43,618 nucleotides of DNA from Burkholderiaceae bacterium (GTDB taxonomy: Bacteria > Pseudomonadota > Gammaproteobacteria > Burkholderiales > Burkholderiaceae_D): the NCBI GenBank assembly GCA_023653025.1, contig JAMNXS010000017.1, positions 1 through 43,618 on the forward strand. The letters run 5' to 3'. Within the stretch, counting starts at the first letter, position 1; every line of letters starts with the position of its first letter. Made by a program: the position numbers and the translations under genes. Shown piece after piece: positions 33,147 through 41,326 of this stretch. The notes beneath the pieces are model-generated. The model was not told where the DNA came from. It saw only the letters and a program-made list of their open reading frames with translations, and made no database searches.

Positions 33147-33152
33147 ATTATA
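33147..33152 (-). promoter_or_regulatory. -10 element (TATAAT) for the methyltransferase gene
   Basis: TATAAT on the minus strand lies six bases before the GTG at 33140. A start site the usual distance downstream would fall on the start codon itself. No good -35 is seen because a 13-bp repeat occupies that region. Confidence 0.45.
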
Positions 33153-33189
33153 GGCGGCGGGCGTAGGCGGCGGGCGTAGGCGGCGGGTG
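33151..33189 (+). repeat. Three tandem 13-bp repeats
   Basis: TAGGCGGCGGGCG occurs at 33151, 33164 and, with one change, 33177. The array occupies the spacer where the -35 region of the methyltransferase promoter would be, so copy number could affect transcription. It is unrelated to the longer GC-rich repeat. Confidence 0.8.
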
Positions 33190-33248
33190 CGTCGCGCCGC
33201 GAAAATGACTACACTGCGCGCAAGACACCCCACCTGAAGGATGAAGCG

Positions 33249-33461
33249 ATGAAAGTCAGGCAGATACTCTCCGGCGTCGAACTCGTGATCGCCGATCTCG
33301 AAGTCGAACTCAACGGCGAGCTACGCTCGTCGCACACGCTGTGTGCATTGCTGAAGGACGACAGCGGCAAGGAAGTGATCATTCCGCTGAACACGCCGGA
33401 CGGGCGGCCAATCTTCATGAATCCGGAAAACGCGATTGCACAGCCTGCCGGCGGGCAGTGA
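33249..33461 (+). CDS. Small hypothetical protein
   Basis: A 70-residue soluble protein (MKVRQILSGVELVIADLEVE start, then TLCALLKDDSGKEVIIPLNT, ending PAGGQ). It looks like a small beta-rich domain, with no motif recognised. An AAGGATGAAG sequence precedes the ATG; an earlier ATG at 33241 hits a stop after three codons. TACACT at 33210-33215 could be its -10 element. It converges with the cyanophycin-associated DUF1854 gene. Confidence 0.6.
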   Translation: MKVRQILSGVELVIADLEVELNGELRSSHTLCALLKDDSGKEVIIPLNTPDGRPIFMNPENAIAQPAGGQ

Positions 33462-33482
33462 ATCGGGCACCGGGAGCCTGCT

Positions 33483-33980
33483 TCAGAGAAAGCGGTCCAG
33501 CAGCTTGCGCGAGTGGCGGTCGAGCGCCCGCATGTCGGTGACGCGATAGGTCACGCCATGGCTGTCGGTGATCAGCAGGCCGCCGTTGCGCAGCCGCCGG
33601 ATGTCTTCCTCGCCCTTGAGCACGAAACGGGTCAGGCCGCGGTCGGTCTGCACTTCCCAGGTGCTGGGCGTGGCGTAGGTTGATACCGACAGCAGCCGGT
33701 CGACCACGGGCAGGAAGTCGCGCTCCGCGATGACCTCGAGCACCAGCCGGCGCGCATCGGCATCCAGCCCGGAGATCTGGGCGATGAACACCAGTTCGTG
33801 CCCGTCGGCGTCCAGCAGCGACACGTTCTCGCCAGGCGCGTCGATCGGGAATGCCTGCGCCGGCACGACGCCGATGTGGCTGGTGCCGGACTCGTCGGTA
33901 AACACCAGCCTGCCGTAACTGTCGCGCGCGAGCCGGTGCGCGTTCGGCATCCATGCCTTGCCAGTGGATTCCTCGGTCAT
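33483..33980 (-). CDS. DUF1854 protein associated with cyanophycin loci
   Basis: A 165-residue protein with the DUF1854 pattern: an early LVFTDESGTSHIGVVPAQAFPI, the GLDADARRLVLEVIAERDFLP core, STWEVQTDRGLTRF, and GGLLITDSHGVTYRV. DUF1854 genes recur beside cyanophycin synthetase genes and an ABC exporter; their role is not known. The start overlaps the stop of the ABC gene (ATGA), so the two are coupled. The cphA'/cphA pair is divergent from this unit. Confidence 0.88.
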   Translation of the reverse strand: MTEESTGKAWMPNAHRLARDSYGRLVFTDESGTSHIGVVPAQAFPIDAPGENVSLLDADGHELVFIAQISGLDADARRLVLEVIAERDFLPVVDRLLSVSTYATPSTWEVQTDRGLTRFVLKGEEDIRRLRNGGLLITDSHGVTYRVTDMRALDRHSRKLLDRFL

Positions 33981-36271
33981 GCGTTGCCTGCCTTTGCCAA
34001 CGGAATGTGCAGGGGCACCGGCGCGCGGTCCTCGGTATCGACATTGCGCGCCTGCGCCTCGTAAAGCCGCCAGTACGCGCCCTGCCTTGCCATCAGTTCG
34101 TCATGCGAGCCGATCTCGACCACCTCGCCGCGCTCGAGGACGACCAGCCGGTCGGCGCGGCGCAGCGTCGAGAGCCGGTGCGCGATCGCGATCGTGGTGC
34201 GCCCCTGCACGAGATTGTCGAGCGCCTTCTGGATTTCCTTTTCGGTTTCGGTATCGACGGAGGAGGTCGCCTCGTCGAGCATCAGGATGTGCGGGTTGAT
34301 CAGCAGCGCGCGCGCGATCGAGATGCGCTGGCGCTCGCCGCCGGACAGCCCCTGGCCGCGCTCGCCGACGATGGAATCGTAGCCGTGGCGCAGCCGCAGG
34401 ATGAACTCGTGCGCATGGGCGGCCCGGGCCGCGGCGATGATGTCGGCGCGCGTGGCGCCCGGCTTGCCGTAGGCGATGTTCTCGGCGATGGTGCCGTGGA
34501 ACAGGAAAGGCTCCTGCAGGACGAGGCCGATGTGCTTGCGGTAGTCGCCGACCGAGAAGCGCCGAATGTCGGTGCCGTCGACCATGATCGCGCCGTCGGT
34601 AACGTCGTAGAAGCGGCAGATCAGGTTGATCAGCGTGCTCTTGCCGGAGCCGCTGTGGCCGACGAGTCCGATCATCTCGCCGGGACGGATGTCAAAGTTG
34701 ATGCCCTTGAGGATGCGGCGGCTGCCGTGCCGGAAGCCGACGTCGCGAATCGAGATCGCGCCCGGTATCGCGGCCACCGGCACCGGGCTGGCCGGCTCGG
34801 GCACGCTGGAACTGTGGTCGAGGATGTCGAAAATGCGCTTGGCGCCGGCTGCCGCCTTCTGCGTGTGCGAGACGATCCGGCTCATCGAGTCGAGGCGGCC
34901 GTAGAAGCGGCCGATGTAGGCGATAAAGGCTACCAGCACGCCGACGGTCACGCCGTGGTGTATCACCAGCCAGATGCCGAAGGCCCAGACGATCAGCAGG
35001 CCGACTTCGGTCAGCATCGTGACGGTCGGCGCAAACAGGCTCCAGGTACGATTTAGCTTGTCGTTGACGGCGAGGTTGTGCATGTTCGCGTCGCGGAAGC
35101 GGCCGGACTCGCGGCCTTCCTGCGCGAAGGCCTTCACCACGCGGATGCCGGGAATGGTATCGGCCAGCACGTTGGTGACGTCGCTCCAGATGCGGTCGAT
35201 TTTTTCGAAGCCGGTGCGCAGGCGGTCGCGCACCGAGTGGATCAGCCACATGATCAATGGCAGCGGCAGCAGCGTGACGACGGTCAGCCACGGGTTGATC
35301 GTGAACAGCACGACCGTCGTCATTGTCAGCAGCAGCACGTCGGTCGCAAAATCGAGCGCGTGCAGCGACAGGAAGACGCAGATGCGGTCCGATTCGTTGC
35401 CGATGCGCGCGATCAGGTCGCCGGTGCGCTTGGCGCCGAAGTAATCGAGCGACAGCGTCATCAGGTGGTCGAAGGTCGCGGTGCGCAGGTGGGCGCCGAT
35501 GCGCTCGGACACCAGCGCCAGCAGGTAGGTGCGCCACCAGCCCAGGCCCCAGGCCGTCATGGCCGCGGCCAGCAGGCCGGACAGGTAGATGACGACGTCA
35601 TGGGTGTCGATCTCGGTGCCCTTCTGCGTCGGGATCAGGATCTCGTCCATCAGCGGCATCGACAGGTAGGGCGGCACCATCAGCGCGGCGGTCGAGGCCA
35701 GCGTCAGGAAGAAGCCGAGCAGCAGCTGCATCTTGTACGGCCGGGCGAAGCGCCACAGGCGAAACAGTACCCAGGTCGAGACCGGCTCGAGCAGCTCGCG
35801 GTGACAGACCGGGCATTCCTCGCTTTCCTCGGGAAGCGGCGACTGGCAGCTCGGGCAGCGGGCCGCGCCGTCGTCGGCCGGTGCCGGCTGGCCGGAGCGG
35901 GCCGCCTGCAGCTTGTCAAACTGCTGGATGAAGCGCACCGCGCCGACCTCCTGGCCGAGCGTGAAGCGCCAGCGCGCCAGCGTCCCGCCGGGGTTGTTCA
36001 GCGCCAGCGTGGCGACGCCGCCGTGGTCGCTGTGATGAAGTGTCAATTCGGAGGCCAGCGGCCAGCTGGTCCACCCTGCGCCATCCGAATCGCTTATCAT
36101 TCGCTCCGTCGTCAGGAAAACCTTGCTGTCCTCGAACTGGAGCGCGGGGTTCAGGTCCGGCTCCAGCGTCGCGAGGATCTGCTCGCCGGCGCGAAGCGGA
36201 GGCAGGACGCGGATGCCGGGCCGGATGTCGGCAGGCGAGGCGTCCGCAGTGGTAGTTGCGCTGGGCGGCAT
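33977..36271 (-). CDS. ABC exporter associated with cyanophycin metabolism
   Basis: A 764-residue half-transporter with a membrane domain fused to an ATPase. Residues 1-130 are a soluble domain of unknown function, then a zinc ribbon (C139, C142, C153, C156 in CPSCQ and CPVCHRE), then the six-helix region (about 178-450) and the ATPase with GHSGSGKST, LSGGERQR and LMLDEATSS. It should act as a homodimer in the inner membrane. Such exporters are found next to cyanophycin synthetase genes, but the cargo is not established. It is cotranscribed with the DUF1854 gene and divergent from cphA'. Confidence 0.9.
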   Translation of the reverse strand: MPPSATTTADASPADIRPGIRVLPPLRAGEQILATLEPDLNPALQFEDSKVFLTTERMISDSDGAGWTSWPLASELTLHHSDHGGVATLALNNPGGTLARWRFTLGQEVGAVRFIQQFDKLQAARSGQPAPADDGAARCPSCQSPLPEESEECPVCHRELLEPVSTWVLFRLWRFARPYKMQLLLGFFLTLASTAALMVPPYLSMPLMDEILIPTQKGTEIDTHDVVIYLSGLLAAAMTAWGLGWWRTYLLALVSERIGAHLRTATFDHLMTLSLDYFGAKRTGDLIARIGNESDRICVFLSLHALDFATDVLLLTMTTVVLFTINPWLTVVTLLPLPLIMWLIHSVRDRLRTGFEKIDRIWSDVTNVLADTIPGIRVVKAFAQEGRESGRFRDANMHNLAVNDKLNRTWSLFAPTVTMLTEVGLLIVWAFGIWLVIHHGVTVGVLVAFIAYIGRFYGRLDSMSRIVSHTQKAAAGAKRIFDILDHSSSVPEPASPVPVAAIPGAISIRDVGFRHGSRRILKGINFDIRPGEMIGLVGHSGSGKSTLINLICRFYDVTDGAIMVDGTDIRRFSVGDYRKHIGLVLQEPFLFHGTIAENIAYGKPGATRADIIAAARAAHAHEFILRLRHGYDSIVGERGQGLSGGERQRISIARALLINPHILMLDEATSSVDTETEKEIQKALDNLVQGRTTIAIAHRLSTLRRADRLVVLERGEVVEIGSHDELMARQGAYWRLYEAQARNVDTEDRAPVPLHIPLAKAGNA

Positions 36272-36422
36272 GAATCAGAAAATGAGCATTGCAATCGAAT
36301 CGATCATCCGGATGGACTGAACCATCGCGGCCCGCATTGCGGGCAGCGCGGATTGTCGCCGAAACCGGCGGGTCAGTCCAAACAATCCGCTATCTTACCC
36401 TTTTGTCCGACTTTCCCGCCCC

Positions 36423-38636
36423 ATGACCTCCCCCGACCTGCCCGCGAGCATGCCGCCCGGCCCGCTGCATATCGACGTGCTGCGCGTGACCTACCTGCGC
36501 GGCCCGAACATGTGGACTTATACGCCCGTGATCGAAGCCTGGCTCGACCTCGGCGTGCTCGAGGACTGGCCCAGCCACCGCCAGCCCGGCTTCGTCGAGC
36601 GCCTGTTGTCGGTGTTGCCACAAGTGGCGATCCATCACTGCAGCCCGGGCGTGCCGTACGGCTTCGAGCAGCGGCTGCGCGAGGGCACGTGGATGGGGCA
36701 CGTGCTCGAGCACGTGATCATCGAACTGCTGGAACTGGCCGGCCTGGAGGCCGGCTTCGGCCAGACACGCGAGACGACGACACCCGGCACCTACCGGATG
36801 GTGTTCCGGGTGCCGGACGAGACAGTCGGCCGCACGGCACTGGCCTCCGGTCTCGCACTGATGCACGCAGTGATCAACCGCGAGTCCTTCGACGTCGAGC
36901 CCGAGCTGGCGAAGATCCGCAAGGCGATTGACGACTTCTACCTGGGCCCGTCCACCGCGCACATCGTGGCCAGCGCGAAGCGGCGCAAGATTCCGCACAT
37001 CCGCCTCAACCAGGGCAACCTCGTGCAGTTGGGCTACGGCGCCCGGCAAAACCGCATCTGGACCGCCGAAACCGACCTGACGAGCGCCATCGCCGAGGGC
37101 ATCGCCGGCAACAAGGACCTGACCAAGTCGCTGCTGCGCTCGTGCGGCGTGCCCGTTCCCTACGGCGAGGTGGTGCACAGCCCCGACGCAGCATGGGAGG
37201 CGGCGCAGGAGATCGGCATGTCGGTTGTAGTCAAGCCGCGCGACGGTAACCGCGGACGCGGCGTGATGCTGAACCTGCGCACGCAGGACGAGGTGCTGGC
37301 CGCTTATGCGGTCGCGCGCGCCGAGGATCCGGACGTGATCGTCGAGCAGTTCATCGAAGGCGACGAGCACCGCGTGCTGGTGGTCGGCGGAAAGGTGGTC
37401 GCGGTCGCGCGCGGCGAGAGCGCCTGGGTGACCGGCGACGGCGCGTCCAGCGTCGAGCAGCTGGTCGAGGTGCAGATTAACAGCGACCCGCGACGCGGCA
37501 ACGCGGACATCCATCCGCTCGAGCGGCTACAGCCGCGCACCAACAGCGTGATTCTCGCCAACCTGCTGCGCCAGCGCCTGACGCCGGATGCGGTGCCAGC
37601 CAGCGGCCAGCGCGTGCTGATCGCGGCCAACGGCAACCACGCGATCGAGTGCACCGACCGCATCCACCCCGAAACCGCCCACATCTGCACGCTGGCCGCG
37701 CGCGTGGTCGGGCTCGACATCGCAGGCATCGACCTCGTCTGCCGCGACATTTCGCAACCGCTGGCGTCGCAAGCCGGCGCGGTGGTCGAGGTCAACGCCG
37801 GTCCGAGCCTGCTGATGCACCTGAAGCCGGCCGAGGGCCAGCCGCAAGCGGTCGGCGATGCCATCGTCAGCCACCTGTTCCCCGAGGGCCAGCGCGGCCG
37901 CATTCCGATCGTCGGCATTGCCGGCAGCGCAGGCACGACGCAGGTCGCGCGGCTGGTCGCGTGGCTGATTCAGTTGTCCGGCGCCCGCGTCGGCGTGGCC
38001 TGCCGCGACGGCCTGTTCGTCGGCGCCCGGCAGCTCGAGGACCGCGACTGCGCCCATTGGGAGCCGGGCCAGCGCCTGCTGATCAACCGCAATGTCGAGG
38101 CGGCCGTGTTCGAGAACGACCCGATGTCGCTGCTGACCGAGGGCCTGGCCTACGACCGCTGCCAGGTCGGCATCGTCACCGACAGCCGGCCGGTGCCGGG
38201 GCTGGACGTGCAGCTGATGACCGAGCCCGAGCATCGCTTCAAGATCCTGCGCACGCAGGTCGATGTGGTGGTCGAGGCCGGCGCGGCAGTGCTCAACGCG
38301 ACCGACGAGACGGTGCTGGCGATGGCCGAGCTGTGCGACGGCGACGTGCTGCTGTATGCGCAGGATGGCATGCATGCGGCGCTGCTCGCGCATCGCGAGG
38401 CCGGGGGCCGGGTACTGTACCTCGAGGACGGATACCTCGTGCGCGCCGAGGGCCACGGCATCATCGATCGCCTGCACCTGCAGCACGAGCTGTCGCCGTC
38501 CGCCGCCGCCCTGCCCGCCGACGTGCTGCTGGCTTCGGTGGCCGGGGCCTGGGCGCTCGGGCTCGACGCGCAGACGATACGCACCGGCCTCGACACTTAT
38601 GGCACGGTCACGCCGCAAACCCTCGTGATCGCCTGA
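36423..38636 (+). CDS. Cyanophycin synthetase-like protein with degenerate ligase domain (CphA')
   Basis: A 737-residue paralogue of CphA. The N-terminal domain (1-160) and ATP-grasp domain (about 220-480, with VVVKPRDGNRGRGV and VEVNAGPSLLMH) look intact. The Mur-ligase-like domain has lost its P-loop: GSAGTT at 501-506 replaces the GxxGKT of the next protein, with Thr505 in place of the essential Lys. The C-terminal ligase domain is missing, about 130 residues compared with CphA. In cyanobacteria a similarly reduced CphA2 joins beta-Asp-Arg dipeptides through the ATP-grasp site only, a good model for this one. Only 25 bases separate it from cphA. Confidence 0.88.
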   Translation: MTSPDLPASMPPGPLHIDVLRVTYLRGPNMWTYTPVIEAWLDLGVLEDWPSHRQPGFVERLLSVLPQVAIHHCSPGVPYGFEQRLREGTWMGHVLEHVIIELLELAGLEAGFGQTRETTTPGTYRMVFRVPDETVGRTALASGLALMHAVINRESFDVEPELAKIRKAIDDFYLGPSTAHIVASAKRRKIPHIRLNQGNLVQLGYGARQNRIWTAETDLTSAIAEGIAGNKDLTKSLLRSCGVPVPYGEVVHSPDAAWEAAQEIGMSVVVKPRDGNRGRGVMLNLRTQDEVLAAYAVARAEDPDVIVEQFIEGDEHRVLVVGGKVVAVARGESAWVTGDGASSVEQLVEVQINSDPRRGNADIHPLERLQPRTNSVILANLLRQRLTPDAVPASGQRVLIAANGNHAIECTDRIHPETAHICTLAARVVGLDIAGIDLVCRDISQPLASQAGAVVEVNAGPSLLMHLKPAEGQPQAVGDAIVSHLFPEGQRGRIPIVGIAGSAGTTQVARLVAWLIQLSGARVGVACRDGLFVGARQLEDRDCAHWEPGQRLLINRNVEAAVFENDPMSLLTEGLAYDRCQVGIVTDSRPVPGLDVQLMTEPEHRFKILRTQVDVVVEAGAAVLNATDETVLAMAELCDGDVLLYAQDGMHAALLAHREAGGRVLYLEDGYLVRAEGHGIIDRLHLQHELSPSAAALPADVLLASVAGAWALGLDAQTIRTGLDTYGTVTPQTLVIA

Positions 38637-38661
38637 CGCACCACCGGAACCGACGAAGACC

Positions 38662-41277
38662 ATGGAACTGAAACAGACCCGCGCCCTGCGCGGCCCGAAC
38701 TTGTGGAGCCGCTATACCGCCCTCGAAATGGAGGTGCAATGCTCGCCGGCCGAATGCGAGATCGACCGCCTGCACGGCTTCGAAGACCGGCTGCGCGCGC
38801 TCTGTCCGGGCGTCGCCGATTTGCGCGCCTCCGGCTACCACGGGCCGATCACGCTGGCGCACGTACTGGAAGCCGCCATGCTGGCGCTGCAGGTCAAAGC
38901 CGGATGCCCGCTGTCGTTTTCGGTGGTGAACGCCACGCCGGTGCCGCACCTGTATCAGGTAGTGGTTGAGTACAGCGAGGAAGAGGTGGGCCGGCTGGCG
39001 CTGAAGTTCGCGATGCAACTGTCCCAGTATGCCCATGATCTCGTGCGCGGCGCGCTGCCGGCGGATGCGCCGGCGCCTGATGTCGCTGCGATGCTGGGCG
39101 AACTGCGCGAGCTGGACGAAGACCTACGGCTCGGCCCCTCGACCGGTTCGATCGTCAATGCCGCGGTTGCGCGCGGCATACCTTTTCGCCGCCTGACCAG
39201 CGGCAGTCTGGTGCAGCTCGGCTGGGGCCACCGGCAGCGCCGCATCCAGGCCGCCGAAGTGGACTCGACCAGCGCGGTGGCCGAGACCATCGCGCAGGAC
39301 AAGAATCTGACCAAGCACCTGCTGCATGCCGCCGGCGTGCCGGTGCCGGCGGGTGCGCCGGTGAAGACGACCGACGAGGCCTGGGAGCTCGCGCTGCGCA
39401 TCGGGCTGCCGGTGGTATGCAAGCCGCAGAACGGCAGCCAAGGCAAAGGCGTGACGGTGAACATCCAGACGCGCGAGCAACTGGACCAGGCCTTCGAGGC
39501 GGCAACGGTCGCCGCGCGCGGCAAGGGCCCGGTGCTGGTCGAGAAGTTTTTCCCCGGCAGCGATTATCGCTTGCTGGTCGTCGGCAACCGGCTGGTAGCC
39601 GCCGCGCGGCGCGATCCGCCGCAAGTCGTCGGCGACGGCCGCCAGTCGGTACGCTCGCTGGTCGATCAGGTCAATGCCGACCCGCGGCGCGGCGACGGCC
39701 ATGCCACCGCGCTGACCAAGATACGCTTCGACGACATTGCCATTGCCTGCCTTTCGGGCCAGAACCTGACGCCGGACTCGGTGCCCGAGGTTGGGCGCCG
39801 CGTCGTGTTGCGCAACAACGCTAATTTGTCGACCGGCGGCGCCGCGACCGACGTGACCGACGACGTGCATCCGGAAGTGGCATCGCGCGCGATCGACGCG
39901 GCAGCCATGGTCGGGCTGCACGTCTGCGGCGTCGATGTCGTCTGCGAAAGCATCACGCGTCCGCTGGAGGAACAGAACGGCGGCATCGTCGAGGTCAACG
40001 CCGCGCCCGGCCTGCGGATGCACCTGAACCCGTCCTACGGCAAGGGCCGCAATATCGGCGAGGCGGTGATCCAGCAGATGTTCGAGCCGGGCGACGATGC
40101 GCGCATTCCGGTGGTGGCCGTCACCGGCGTCAACGGCAAGACCACGACTACCCGCCTGATCGCGCACATCCTGGCGCACAAAGGGCTCTGCGTTGGCATG
40201 ACCAATACCGACGGCGTCTACGTCGGCGGCCGGCAGACCGACAGCGGCGACTGCAGCGGCCCGAAGAGTGCGCGCAACGTGCTGTCGCACCCGCACGTGC
40301 AGGCGGCCGTGCTGGAGACTGCGCGCGGCGGCATGCTGCGCGAGGGTCTCGGCTTCGACAAGTGCTCGGTGGCGGTGGTGACCAACATCGGCGAGGGCGA
40401 TCACCTCGGCATGAATCACATCCACACGCCGCCGGACGTGGCGCGCGTCAAGCAGATGATCGTGCAGAACGTCGCTGCCAATGGCTATGCGGTGCTGAAC
40501 GCGAGCGATCCGCTGGTGGCCGCGATGGCGCCGCACTGCCCGGGCAAGGTTGTCTTTTTCGCGCAAAACCCCTTCCATCCGGTGCTGGTCACGCACCGCG
40601 CGCGCGGGCACCGCGTGGTGTTCGTCGAGCAGGGCGATATCGTCGTGGCCGAGGGCGCGCAGCTGCACCGGATGGCCTTGGCCGACGTGCCGCTCACACA
40701 GGGTGGGCTACTGGGCTTCCAGATCGAGAATACGCTGGCGGCTGTCGGCGCCTGCCAGGCGCTGGACCTGCCGTGGGACGAGGTGGTCGCCGGCCTGCGA
40801 AGCTTCAACAACGATGTCGAAGGCGCCCCGGGCCGCTTCAACCGGATGCGCTACCGGGATGCGACCGTGGTCGCCGATTACGGCCACAACCCGCACGCGA
40901 TGCGTGCGCTGGTCGCTGCCTTCGATGCGATACCCGCTGCCGACGGCATGCGCCGGACGGTGGTCGTCAGTGGCGCCGGCGACCGGCGCGACGAGGATTT
41001 GCGTGAACTCACGCGCGTGCTCGGTGCCGCCTTCGACAACGTCCTGCTCTACGAAGACGCCTGCCAGCGCGGCCGCGCCGACGGCGAGGTCATCGGGCTG
41101 CTGCGCGAAGGGCTCGCGGGCGCCGCGCGGGCATCGCATGTCGAGGAGATTCGCGGTGAATTCATCGCGATCGACCGTGCGCTGGCCATGCTGAAACCCG
41201 GCGACCAGTGCCTGGTGCTCGTCGACCAGGTTCAGGAGGCGCTTGCGCATCTGGCCGCACGTGTCGCCGAGGGCTGA
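38662..41277 (+). CDS. cphA: Cyanophycin synthetase
   Basis: An 871-residue enzyme of full length. The N-terminal domain is followed by the ATP-grasp domain (VVCKPQNGSQGKGV, VEVNAAPGLRMH), which adds Asp, and by the Mur-ligase-like domain with P-loop GVNGKTTTT at about 489, which adds Arg to the Asp side chain. The C-terminal ligase domain has DYGHNPHAM and GAGDRRDEDLRE. The product, multi-L-arginyl-poly-L-aspartate, stores nitrogen in granules. No cyanophycinase gene is seen in the window. It follows CphA' in one transcription unit. Confidence 0.95.
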   Translation: MELKQTRALRGPNLWSRYTALEMEVQCSPAECEIDRLHGFEDRLRALCPGVADLRASGYHGPITLAHVLEAAMLALQVKAGCPLSFSVVNATPVPHLYQVVVEYSEEEVGRLALKFAMQLSQYAHDLVRGALPADAPAPDVAAMLGELRELDEDLRLGPSTGSIVNAAVARGIPFRRLTSGSLVQLGWGHRQRRIQAAEVDSTSAVAETIAQDKNLTKHLLHAAGVPVPAGAPVKTTDEAWELALRIGLPVVCKPQNGSQGKGVTVNIQTREQLDQAFEAATVAARGKGPVLVEKFFPGSDYRLLVVGNRLVAAARRDPPQVVGDGRQSVRSLVDQVNADPRRGDGHATALTKIRFDDIAIACLSGQNLTPDSVPEVGRRVVLRNNANLSTGGAATDVTDDVHPEVASRAIDAAAMVGLHVCGVDVVCESITRPLEEQNGGIVEVNAAPGLRMHLNPSYGKGRNIGEAVIQQMFEPGDDARIPVVAVTGVNGKTTTTRLIAHILAHKGLCVGMTNTDGVYVGGRQTDSGDCSGPKSARNVLSHPHVQAAVLETARGGMLREGLGFDKCSVAVVTNIGEGDHLGMNHIHTPPDVARVKQMIVQNVAANGYAVLNASDPLVAAMAPHCPGKVVFFAQNPFHPVLVTHRARGHRVVFVEQGDIVVAEGAQLHRMALADVPLTQGGLLGFQIENTLAAVGACQALDLPWDEVVAGLRSFNNDVEGAPGRFNRMRYRDATVVADYGHNPHAMRALVAAFDAIPAADGMRRTVVVSGAGDRRDEDLRELTRVLGAAFDNVLLYEDACQRGRADGEVIGLLREGLAGAARASHVEEIRGEFIAIDRALAMLKPGDQCLVLVDQVQEALAHLAARVAEG

Positions 41278-41326
41278 CCCGGCGCAGTGACGGCAAGCCG
41301 CCCAGCCTGCCACGCCGATCGCGTCG

